Shown: positions 1 to 9,113 of the stretch, piece by piece
Layout of the letters: the number at the start of each line of letters is the position of its first letter
How positions within the stretch are numbered: the first letter of the stretch is position 1
Origin: Aphrocallistes beatrix
Lineage: Eukaryota > Porifera > Hexactinellida > Sceptrulophora > Aphrocallistidae
Reading direction: 5' to 3'
Assembly (NCBI GenBank): GCA_963281255.1
Contig: OY725489.1
Location: forward strand, 3,038,001 to 3,102,000
DNA: 64,000 nucleotides
Made by a program: the position numbers and the translations under genes
The notes under the pieces: model-generated
Databases searched by the model: none
Told to the model about the DNA's origin: nothing
What the model saw: the letters and a program-made list of their open reading frames with translations, nothing else

Positions 1-625
1 TCTTTGGAGAAATTTAACCATAAGAAAATAATTGAAATATTGAAACACCTATAGGAGTTAATATACTTAGGGTGTTCACTGTTCAATATGCTCTAGCACC
101 CACTTTATATTTCAAAGGGTAATGAGAATAATTCATCTCTAATTCGTTTATTGAAATTCATTTGGGAATTCCTTTCAACCAGTATCTATTAGCTTTTTAC
201 GATAAAAATAATTATTGTGAAAAATAATTATAGTTAGTTAAGTCTAAACTCACTAGAATAATGAGTTATATTTTGATTGATATACCGGAGATCACAAATA
301 TATTTTCCAGATTTTTACTAGATTCCCTCAGTCATTGTGCAAGGTTGAGCGAATGTTCTTATCTGTGAAGAGAACAAAAGCTCGTTTGCGTTCATAAATG
401 AGCACTGTGTGTCTCGGTACTCTTGCAATCTTGTTTATTAAGAAATAGATTACAGACACGCTTTGTTATAGTGATGTAATTGATAACTTTGACCAGATGA
501 AGCATCAACAATTTCTTCTGTCATGTCAGTTGTTGTCCTTCAGTTCAGATTATTGTGATAGTATCTTAATTGTGATAGTATCTTAGTACAAATGCTTTTA
601 CTTTAATACACGTACATTGTATATA
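1..625. other. AT-rich intergenic DNA, nothing recognised
   Basis: No coding frame, inverted repeat or family member was recognised. A 15-bp phrase around 555-585 (GTGATAGTATCTTA) is directly repeated, which looks like a small local duplication. Confidence 0.5.
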
Positions 626-633
626 CTATAGAC

Positions 634-1178
634 CAAGGGTGCTCAAACGGTGGCCCGCGAGATCATTCGCTGTGGCCCGCGGATAATTCGCTTGTTTTCA
701 TTATTCATATATATACAGTAGTTTGACGTGCTTCAATCGTCAGATAATAATTGTTTTTTCTAAACACCATATATAGAAATAATTATAGATACTGTACAAA
801 TCATCACTCTCATTAGCTAAATTTCGTAGTTTAGGTAGATTTTTCTGCAATGTTATTCTACTATGAACAGTACATATTTATTATACTATGAAGAGTACAT
901 ATATACCCTAAATCTAGGTTTAGTACTATTGTCCACTTGCTAGAAAACAAGCTGAGTTCAAAAGAGACATCAAATGATTCGAATCCATTCAAAAGATTAT
1001 AATTTAAGTCAAAAACCTGAATTTACAAGTAGAATCCATTGTTAATGCAATATGAAGTCAAATAGTATAGCTTGAAAATTGATTAAACTAAAGCCAGAGG
1101 CGATCTATGATTTGTGGCCCGTAAGGCGGAGCCTAATTTTTAAAGTGGCCCGTAGATTTAAATGTTTGAGCACCCCTG
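634..1178. mobile_element. hAT-type MITE with perfect 8-bp target duplication
   Basis: The left end CAAGGGTGCTCAAAC and the right end GTTTGAGCACCCCTG are inverted repeats. They continue inward with GTGGCCCG on both sides. CTATAGAC flanks the element on both sides (626-633 and 1179-1186). An 8-bp duplication with CAGGGGTGCTCAAAC-like ends is the hAT signature. There is no transposase, so it is non-autonomous. The intact duplication suggests a fairly recent insertion. Confidence 0.9.
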
Positions 1179-1186
1179 CTATAGAC

Positions 1187-1982
1187 CATTATTGAATTCT
1201 ATAGCTTGGTAAGCACTGAAGTAATGAAATAAAAACAGCACAAATATGTGCAGAGGATGTCTGGATGGCATGTATGATCAAGCCGGAGACTTACTGGGGT
1301 ATTAATTTTGTAGTTTGTAGATCATATATTTATTTAAATATGTCGTTTCTGCCTTCTGGCTTCATCAGCAGTGCAGTACCAACACTGGACGACATAAGAC
1401 AACAGCCGTCACAAACATATCAAACAAACAAAAACAAACAAACAAGCAAACAAACAAATAGTGATCATCACTGCAACACAAAAATATTATAAATGATCAT
1501 ATATAACAGCCAGCCATGTAAATGTTATCCTCTCAATCAGACATATAAAGTTATAAATAGTACTCTTTGTATCAGTCCCTGTTTATGACCTGACCACCAG
1601 GTCATTAATGTACCATATTTAACCTTCAACCTATCCCATGAAAATAGAAGCACACACTTATCCACCATCTGATAGAGAATAGTATCAATCATTGCCGTCA
1701 GAAGCTCATAAAAGGTAGTAAACCCATTGCAAATACACAATGTTATGTCGTGAAGAATGCTGATAACTTATACTTTGGTTCACAACAAATGACAAAGAAT
1801 TACGTAGATTAATTGTTTAAATTTTGCATGAATACACTAACAAATAGAAACAAATAGTAAAACTAAATTCAATCCACATAGTCATTTGAGAAATACAACA
1901 AATGTCAAAATGAAATAGTCAACCAATTGCAAACCTACAAAAGTCGAGTAATTGCTGCGTTAAAAGTTAGAGTCGAAGACAT
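1187..1982. other. Intergenic; only a stray hairpin-repeat half
   Basis: At about 1256-1300 there is half of the hairpin repeat seen at 4.0-8.3 kb (GATGTCTGGATGGC followed by a GATCAAG word). The short frames here have no recognisable protein. Confidence 0.4.
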
Positions 1983-2170
1983 GGAACTTTGTTTTGTTTG
2001 GTGAGTTTTGTGAAGAAAAAATGTGCAGCAAAAATCGCGAATCAGGGACCACTCCTACCAAAAAATCCGGAGCCGGCTCCGGGGCAATCGATTCCTAACA
2101 TCATGGGGCCGGGGCAGGGGCCGAGGTTTTTGAACCAACTCCGAGGACTGTCATTGATGACTACACCTCC
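1983..2170. repeat. Fragment of the 760-bp MITE arm plus a GC palindrome
   Basis: Bases 1983-2045 match the outer arm of the long-TIR MITE family found whole at 6345, 7222, 17411 and 48328 (TGGTGAGTTTTGTGAAG, then ATCGCGAATCAGGG). The fragment is followed by GC-rich DNA with a perfect 16-bp palindrome CCGGAGCCGGCTCCGG at 2067-2082, of the type often seen inside hAT MITEs. The small frame across it is not a gene. Confidence 0.55.
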
Positions 2171-2688
2171 AATCATAATTAATTAAAATAGACAATAAAA
2201 TACCTACTACTTTATATAAAAGCAATGAAAATACTAACCTTAAAAGTCCGACTTGACTCTCTTGAGAAATGATAAGTCCTCAAAAGTTAGTCAGATTATG
2301 TTTCTCTGGCAATGCAGGATTGTATGTACATTTCAATGAAAAATTCCACGTATTTTTCAACATCTGGTTCAAATTGTATATACTAAATCAACATTAATAC
2401 TGTTGTTATGACTGCGCAAAGCATGCAAGAAAATTGCCAAATTAGTCGTAATTATAGCTCTTTGAGCAATAATATATATAATGATGACTACACACATTTG
2501 ATAACGGGTTCGGTGTTGTTGTTTTTACGATCTTCTGTCTCATCAATATTCCTCCATATCACCAAGTATATTTGTATCCTGTATTTTTATATTTTAAAAC
2601 TTTGCTAGTTTTTAAAAAAAGTAAGACCCTTTGATATCTGAGTATGATATATGAAAATAAAACTTAAATGCTCTCATTTAGTCTTATA
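2171..2688. other. Intergenic, nothing recognised
   Basis: AT-rich sequence with no convincing gene, inverted repeat or repeat-family match. A 66-codon frame at 2408-2608 has low-complexity, hydrophobic content with no known motif. Confidence 0.4.
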
Positions 2689-3113
2689 CAGGGTGTTTCA
2701 GCGATTGTATCACGAAAATAATTTGAAATTACTAGGTAAATATTTTACTAATCATCTTCCCCTTTTACGATGTTGTTTAACACCCTCTGACATTTTTGTG
2801 ACAACAAAATGGACAAGCTAGATGACAAACAAAAGAAGATCAAGATTGTGGAATTCTACCATAAAAATCAGTCCTATTCAAGATTACCCCACACTTCTAA
2901 GGTTTACCCGCCCAAAATGACTAAATCGGAAATGAGTTATCCCATATTAATGATGTTTTGAAATAATTTACTTTTATTCCAACGGTTTGCTTCATTGTTT
3001 TTCATAAATGTCAAAGGATTTCCTTTCAAAAGCAACCAAGATAACTAAATTATCTCAATCACAAATGAAATGAAAGCACATTTACTTTTGTGTGTAATCA
3101 ATGAAACACCCTG
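2689..3113 (+). mobile_element. Deleted Tc1/mariner element (TA target site)
   Basis: The ends CAGGGTGTTTCA and TGAAACACCCTG are inverted repeats, flanked by TA on both sides (2687-2688 and 3114-3115), as expected for Tc1/mariner. Inside, an ATG at about 2810 opens MDKLDDKQKKIKIVEFYHKN. This reads like the N-terminal helix-turn-helix start of a mariner transposase. The rest of the gene is gone, so this is an internal deletion derivative. Confidence 0.8.
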
Positions 3114-3115
3114 TA

Positions 3116-4010
3116 CTAATTGATGATCAAATTCTTTAGTTTGGAGTTAGAAAATCTAGTACGTATTTTAAAATAAAGTTTAAACTGACGCTTATTATGT
3201 ACTAGTATACCTCGCGTTTAACAAATCCTGCAATATTTTTGTAATAAGCTCTAAAATTCTAAATGACGCTTGTTATATTCTGCTGGATCTTTGTGTTTGA
3301 AAACTTTCAAAACGTTGCTCATTATTAGCAATACGATAGAATGTCTTAAACATTTAGCCTTCTTTTATTATCAACTCTCGTTCTAGCATTATTTGCAGCA
3401 TAGCCTTTCCTTATTTTTTCTCGACACAGGAGTGTCCACATTAATTGCATAGTTGATCACTGACAATACTTGTACATCTTGTTCAATCATTAGGTAGAGA
3501 GGGTAGAATATGATGTTGAATAATTTTACTATTTTTGAAAAGGGTTTTCGATAAACCTCAGTAGTAGTATCCTGCTGTGAACATACTTCTATTTCCTAGG
3601 TACAATATTCATATAGGTCGGAATAAAAGCAACGAACTATCATCTGTAGTAACTAAGAGTTTAAACGCATCATCAATTAAAATATCAAATTAAATAAAAT
3701 TAGTAGATTTAGATAGAATGTGTAATACATTATTATATTTAAAAGATTTGTAAAAATGAAAATGGGATAATGTGTAAAGAGTGTAGATTGAAGAAATATA
3801 AAATAGAGAAAATAATACTTTTTTGCATTCTATTCGTGAGATTGTAGATCCTTATACTACACAACCAGGGATGGTTTTGTAGCGTAGAATTGTGAGATTC
3901 ATCGTAACTTGTTAACCATTGCAACCAATTTGTAGCACGGGACACATTTACCATGGTAGAACCCCATATGGACTCTCATCTTAAAAATTAAGAAAAAATA
4001 TATCTATCTA
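3116..4010. other. Intergenic, nothing recognised
   Basis: AT-rich and without a plausible gene. The 71-codon minus frame at 3739-3954 has no recognisable motif and looks like chance. Confidence 0.4.
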
Positions 4011-4017
4011 TCCATAA

Positions 4018-4160
4018 ATCCCATAAATGCGCTGCGATAAGAAGTGAGTATCGTCTAGTAGAGTGGGGCAATCGCTAGCTAGACTATATTGATTTTTCGG
4101 GATGTCTGAACGGCGATTGCTTTATAAAAGCGGAGGTAAACTGGGGTATCCTTATCGATT
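4018..4160. repeat. Small hairpin repeat, copy 1 (degenerate)
   Basis: ATAAATGCGCTGCGATA at the left is partly complementary to a degraded right arm ending GGGATGTCTGAACGGCGATTGC. The layout is the same as at 4521, 5014 and 8139: about 30-bp arms, a spacer of roughly 60 bp containing AAGTGAGTAT, then a CTGCTTGATCAAGG-like tail. Confidence 0.5.
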
Positions 4161-4520
4161 TTTATTGTTCTTTCTCCATAACTGGTTTTGAGGATAACAT
4201 AAGTGTGAGATGTGAGAACATAGTTTAGCAGAATTACTCAAATTCAACATTTTTTTGTTTTTGTCTCAAACTCAAAAATGTTAAATTTGTGTATTATGCT
4301 AAACTATGTTGCATAAATCATTTTTCCACAACAATTTAAGATTTTTTAATACTAAACCTCTAGTTGGTGTTAAAAATGGCATAATTTGAAACTGAGGAGA
4401 GATAGAGATTAGGCCACCTGAGACACAAAGTTTAATAAGCATCACAACACATAAAAAAATTTCATTATCAGGTGGTGATGACCTGTCAATGATTGCGTCA
4501 TGTATGGAAATTCGCATTCA

Positions 4521-4660
4521 GACATCTACAACGCGCTGGATCCAAAGTGAGTTTAGTCTAGCTATGCTAATTGACACCTTGGTATCCCGGCGCATTTGTG
4601 GGATGTCTGGATGGCGGCTGCTTGATCAAGGTTGAAGCAAACTGGGTGTCTTTATGATTT
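4521..4660. repeat. Small hairpin repeat, copy 2
   Basis: The left arm begins GACATCTACAACGCGCTGGAT. The right arm reads GGTATCCCGGCGCATTTGTG then GGATGTCTGG. The tail carries CTGCTTGATCAAGG and AAACTGGGTGTC. It is a non-coding foldback repeat and belongs to a four-copy local family. Confidence 0.65.
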
Positions 4661-5013
4661 TTTCTTCATGATGGAAAAACTGAGCATAAGCAAATAATTT
4701 TGACACAAGGCATAGGCTCACTAAGTTACTTCTAACAATTCGCGATAAAATGAGACAAGGGCCATCCAAAAGTTCTAGCTTATGATCTATAAATGCAACA
4801 CTTCACACTATGTAATGAGAATAGATTTTTATTCTTGATTATTGAATATTCTTTACCATTGATACGAGTACACAATATAAAAGGGTCTAGACTTAAACTA
4901 TGCCTAGTGAACTAAATAATATCACACAATTATTGCTGAGCAAGATTAATACGAATAACCTATTCACATGTATATAAACATAATATTATATACAAATGTT
5001 TTAAACTTCATCT

Positions 5014-5180
5014 AGACATCTCACAAATGCGCCGGGATACAAAGTGAGTATAGCTTAACTCAGTTATTGCTACGTCAATTGCTAGACAATACTCTATTGG
5101 TATCCCGGTGCATTTGTGGGATGTTTGGATTGCAACTTCTTGATGAAGGTGGAGGGAAAATGTTGTATCTTTTGTATACG
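5014..5180. repeat. Small hairpin repeat, copy 3 (best preserved)
   Basis: The left arm CACAAATGCGCCGGGATAC is the inverted complement of GTATCCCGGTGCATTTGTGG at about 5099-5118, with one mismatch in the shared 19 bp. The arms are extended by GACATCT/GGATGTTTGG. The spacer is about 60 bp. The 68-codon minus frame across it is an artefact of the repeat. Confidence 0.7.
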
Positions 5181-5479
5181 CCGCAATCATCGATGAGTCA
5201 GTACACCTCATCATAAAATATGCTCAGTAATTATATTAATATAATTTTGTTGTGTACTCGTATCAATGGAAATTGATATTTCAATAATAAACTTTTAGTA
5301 TTCGAACACTAGTTTCTGTGATTAGTGTTAAACTTGAAACAATAGAAATAATTGCTTGGGGGCAGTGCTATAGAATAGTTTGAGAACCAGGCCTTAAAAA
5401 AAGAGTATGTTACTTAAGTAGCTTCCCTCGTTGATTTACCAATGCAATAAATTATGTTGCAATTTGTTTCAACATTTTT

Positions 5480-5970
5480 GAGGTTTGTTTATTTTATGTA
5501 TTTATTTTAAACAAAAGTAAACAAATCATTTATCATACAGATCCGAAAATACGATATTCGGAGTCTACACCCCAAAAACCCCTATTCAACCGTTGAAAGC
5601 TAGTTCTAGAATATTTTTGAGATTTGTTTACTGTATGTATCTATTGTACACAAAAGTAAACAAACAATTTAATAGCTAAGCGAAATTTTAACACCTTTTT
5701 TATACAATACTATGTACGGCTTCACTCTCACAATAGAAATCATTGTACGACACTATTGTAGGCTGTCATTGTTATTAATACTTCAAAGCAATAACTTATA
5801 TAGATGTCCTAATTATATTATAGTGTATAGCGATAAAAAAGATTTTGTGTATATTTTCAAACCTTTATATACATATTTTAACACCATTTGATGATTTTTA
5901 AAAAAATCGCTAGAGACTATCTTCCAACGTTTGACATGGGGTTTTTAGGGTGTAGACTTTGAATTCTTTT
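5480..5970. repeat. Degenerate family A fragments in both orientations
   Basis: Bases 5480-5690 hold about 1.5 of the family A internal units: GATCCGAAAAT...ATATTCGG..CTACACCCC..AACCGTTG, then AAAGTAAACAAA. They lie in the minus-type orientation. Bases 5690-5970 carry the family A body (CTTCACTCTCACAATAGAAATC) in the plus orientation. Two old copies met head to head. No gene is present. Confidence 0.6.
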
Positions 5971-6092
5971 TACTAATATGGACCTAACTTTTTTCTCCAG
6001 GCCTGAATTCATGATTCACCGTAGATGAATGACGATTTTAGTAGCGAATTATAAAACAATCAACCGTCTCTTTGATAGAATGCAGGAAGACT

Positions 6093-6149
6093 ATGCGGAC
6101 ACACTGTGGCCGCAAGCCCCGCAGCGCAAGCAAGCGAAGTACACTTGTA
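6093..6149 (+). repeat. GC-rich hairpin end module, copy 1
   Basis: TGCGGACACACTGTGGCCGC, then GCAGCGCAAGCAAGCGAAG and ACTTGTA. This is the terminal module that ends A/B elements elsewhere in the window, here partly decayed. Seven bases downstream a new family A start (AAAATGCTAGGATTTTTT) begins, so the module and the next element are joined head to tail. Confidence 0.7.
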
Positions 6150-6344
6150 AGATAATAAAATGCTAGGATTTTTTAGTTTGTTTGTTTGTCTGAATTGATT
6201 GAAGAATTGGCAAGTCGTAGATATGAAATTGGCATGTATGTTGCAAATAATGAGTATACGATTAAGTTCTAGGATCTAAGCAAAATTTTCACACCTCCAC
6301 AAAAAAAATGGAAACAATTTTTCAGATCTTTTCTATACAATATA

Positions 6345-7117
6345 CAGGGTGACCCATAAGTTCTGTTACAAGCTTCATTAGGTATAAAATTTCTTATACT
6401 CAAACGATCTTAGTTATTATGGTCCTTAGAGATTGTAATTCGAATATCCTCAATGATTTTAAAAGATTTTTCGATTCTATGACTTAGAAATGTGTTTTGT
6501 ATGGTGAGTTTTGAGAAAAAAAAATGTGTCCTGGACCGCAGCGAAAATCGTGAATCAGGCTCCACTGCTTTTCAAGTTATCTTCCCAGAGTCTTCAAATT
6601 CTAGGAAAAATTAGCTCACACATTTCCCTCGCGAACTCTAAATTTGTAGAGATATAAGATGTTCAGATCAGTGCATTTTGAAGACCATTTGGATCATATT
6701 TTTCTGTGATGTGAAAAAAAGTGCCATTTTGGGGAATTTTGCAAAATGTACCTAATTTGAACTGCGACTGAATAACTTTTTCTCGTTTCTGATAACGAAT
6801 TCAGTGGATTTATGAAATCTTTTTATGGCGAAGAAAGGTACCTGGTGCTAAATCGTCATGGGACATCGAGTATGAAGACATTTTTTACAGAAGCAGTGGG
6901 GCCTGGTTCACGATTTTCGCTGCGGTCCAGGACACATTTTTTTTTCCTCAAAACTCACCATACAAAACACATTTCTAAGTCATAGAATCGAAAAATCTTT
7001 TAAAATCATTGAGGATATTCGAATTACAATCTCTAAGGACCATAATAACTAAGATCGTTTGAGTACAAGAAATTTTATACCTAATGAAGCTTGTAACAGA
7101 ACTTATGGGTCACCCTG
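6345..7117. mobile_element. 760-bp long-TIR MITE, copy 1 (Tc1/mariner-like)
   Basis: The ends CAGGGTGACCCATAAGTTC and GAACTTATGGGTCACCCTG are inverted repeats that stay paired for roughly 200 bp inward. TA flanks both sides (6343-6344 and 7118-7119). The arms contain AAAACTCACCATACAAAAC and the unit GGACCGCAGCGAAAATCG. There is no transposase frame. TA duplication and CAGGGTG ends point to Tc1/mariner mobilisation. Confidence 0.85.
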
Positions 7118-7221
7118 TATATGGCTTCACTCTTACAAAATAAATAATTGCAATAAACTGTTATTATCATTAATACTTAAAACAATAAATAAGGTGATGT
7201 CTATAATTTCACACCTATATA

Positions 7222-7981
7222 CATGGTGACTAATAAGTTCTGATACAAGCTTAATTAGGTATATAATTTTTTATACTAAAAAGATCTTAGTTATTATGGC
7301 ATTTAGATATTGTAATTCGAATACTTTCAATGATTTTAAAAGATTTTTCTATTCTAATATTTAGAAATGTGTTTAATATGGCGAGTTTTGAGGAGAAAAA
7401 ATGTGTTCTGCCACACAGCGAAAATCGCGAATCAGAGCCCACTGCTTTTTGAATTATCTTTCCAGAGTCTAAAATTAGCACACACATTTTCCTCGAACAC
7501 TCTAAATTTGTAGAAATAGACGATGTTCAGATTAGTGCATTTTAAGCACCATTTGGATCAGATTTTTTAGTGATGTGAATAAAAGTGCCATTTTGTGGAA
7601 TTTTGCAAAATATACCTAATTCGAACTGCGAATGAATAACCTTTTCACATGTCTGATAATGAATTCAGTGGATTTGTGAAATATTTATGTGGTGAATGAA
7701 AGGTATCTGGTGCTAATTCGTCATGGAACATCGATTATGAAGACATTTTATATAGAAGCAGCGGGCTCTGATTTGCGAATTCCGCCGCGAAGCAGGACAC
7801 ATTCTTTATTCTCAAAACTCGCCATATTAAACACATTTCTGAATATTAGAATTGAAAAATCTTTTAAAATCATTGAAAGTATTCGAATAACAATCTCTAA
7901 AGACCATAATAACTAAGACTGTTTGAGTATGAGAATTTCTATACCTAATGAAGCTAGTATCAGAACTTATTAGTCACCCTG
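7222..7981. mobile_element. 760-bp long-TIR MITE, copy 2
   Basis: Same family as 6345-7117, with ends CATGGTGACTAATAAGTTC and CTTATTAGTCACCCTG, flanked by TA at 7220-7221 and 7982-7983. It is somewhat diverged from copy 1. The 75-codon frame at 7689-7916 lies wholly in the right arm and recurs at 48375-48602, so it is a repeat artefact. Confidence 0.8.
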
Positions 7982-8138
7982 TATACATATTTTCACATCT
8001 TTAGACGTTTTTGAAAATATGCTAGAGATTTGCTTCCAACTGTAAATATATGTTTTAGGGCTATAGATTTCATATTTTCTATATGATAAATTATTCGTTT
8101 CCTTTTGTTTACAACAGTTGCATCAAGTAAAAAATAAA

Positions 8139-8310
8139 GATACCCTAGTTTTCCTTCATCATGCAGTCGCCAGCCAGAGATCTGGTCTGGCACAGTGATA
8201 CTTATTTGAGAATAACTGGGCCAGACTATACTTATTTGGTATCCCGTGCTTTTGTGAGATCTCTGGCTGGCGACTGCTTGCCTCCATCAAGCAGTCGCCG
8301 GTTTTGTGAT
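8139..8310. repeat. Small hairpin repeat, copy 4
   Basis: The left arm CAGTCGCCAGCCAGAGATCT pairs with AGATCTCTGGCTGGCGACTG at about 8261-8280, a perfect 20-bp inverted match. The inner GGTATCCCGTGC..TTTGTGAG word matches the other copies. The outer tails (TTTTCCTTCATCATGCAG / CTTGCCTCCATCAAGCAG) show that the full repeat is longer than its central hairpin. Confidence 0.7.
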
Positions 8311-8836
8311 GCCTAATGAACATTTTTCACAAGTAACCTAATCTATATTTCGTCTAGTTTTCATGTTATGCCACTTCAAACACCTTTCGAATTGTGAGAA
8401 ATTCTGATAGTTTTGAGGAAACATTTGTGAGCAACTTTTTATAGCCTAATAATGCTCCAACATTTGGGATTTCTTTCACTCTTTCGTAGTAGTCAATATA
8501 TGGTTAGGGTCTGCGTTGTCATTGATTTTATGCAGTTCATGCATCAGTTCAACTATCTACCAAACCACACCCCTAATTGAAACCGCAAGTTACTGTTGAG
8601 CCTTTACTTATGTAGTAGGCCATGGTAATGCAGGATATCTATTTAAACACGCAAGACCTTTCATTCATAAATTAAAAGGTGCACAGAATAACTGTACAAA
8701 CTTCTAAAAAAAGGTTCAAATTTATACTATCTGAAAAAGAATATGCCCCCAAAGTACGTCTTGTCAATTGAACATGCTGAAAATACACGGTTTCAGAACA
8801 CTAAGCATTATTATGATGTATACATTTCGTTGTGAG
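8311..8836. other. Intergenic with a 31-bp piggyBac scrap
   Basis: Bases 8480-8510 are identical to 9676-9706, inside the piggyBac gene below. A trace of a second related piggyBac copy lies here in the same orientation. The remainder shows nothing recognisable. Confidence 0.5.
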
Positions 8837-8902
8837 TCCAAACCTTTACTCGTTATACTTGTGTATACGTATTTAAACAACAGAAGTCGTATGCAGTTTG
8901 TT
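8837..8902 (+). repeat. Direct repeat flanking the piggyBac gene, left copy
   Basis: TCCAAACCTTTACTCGTTAT through ATGCAGTTTGTT recurs in the same orientation at 11043-11111, with a 3-bp length difference and a few mismatches. The two copies bracket the transposase gene. Shortly inside the left copy, TTAA at 8937-8940 is followed by CCCAACCCTG. This could be the piggyBac end, because TTAA is that family's target, but no matching right terminus was found. Confidence 0.6.
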
Positions 8903-9113
8903 GAACACTTTTAAAGTCCGACTACCCAGACAAATGTTAACCCAACCCTGAAACAAATAATTAAATATTATATTTGAAGAGAGTTAATGCGAGCATACGG
9001 TGCATAAATATCTGAATTATTCAGTGGCGTTATGATATACAATTATTACCCAAAGTAGTATGTATATATGCTGTAATTTAGTTAATTTTTAGTTTCCGAT
9101 TTCCGTTAAAGTA

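Larger units (their letters stand above)
6155..8115 (+). mobile_element. Family A element, 5' part, split by two MITEs
   Basis: Starts AATAAAATGCTAGGATTTTT, then (GTTT)n, GAATTGATTGAAGAATTGGC and the family A body (CACCTCCACAAAAAAAATGG). The body is interrupted at 6345-7117 and 7222-7981 by two copies of a 760-bp MITE. It resumes after each (TATGGCTTCACTCTTAC; TACATATTTTCACATCTTTAG) and runs to about 8115. The element is therefore older than both insertions. No protein is encoded. Confidence 0.7.

Noticed and set aside
7689-7916. 75-codon frame repeated almost identically at 48375-48602
   Set aside because: Both lie entirely in inverted arms of the 760-bp MITE; conservation follows from the repeat.
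4018-8310. Hairpin repeats as a CRISPR array
   Set aside because: Spacing is irregular (0.5-3 kb), the repeats are long foldbacks, and the DNA is clearly eukaryotic.
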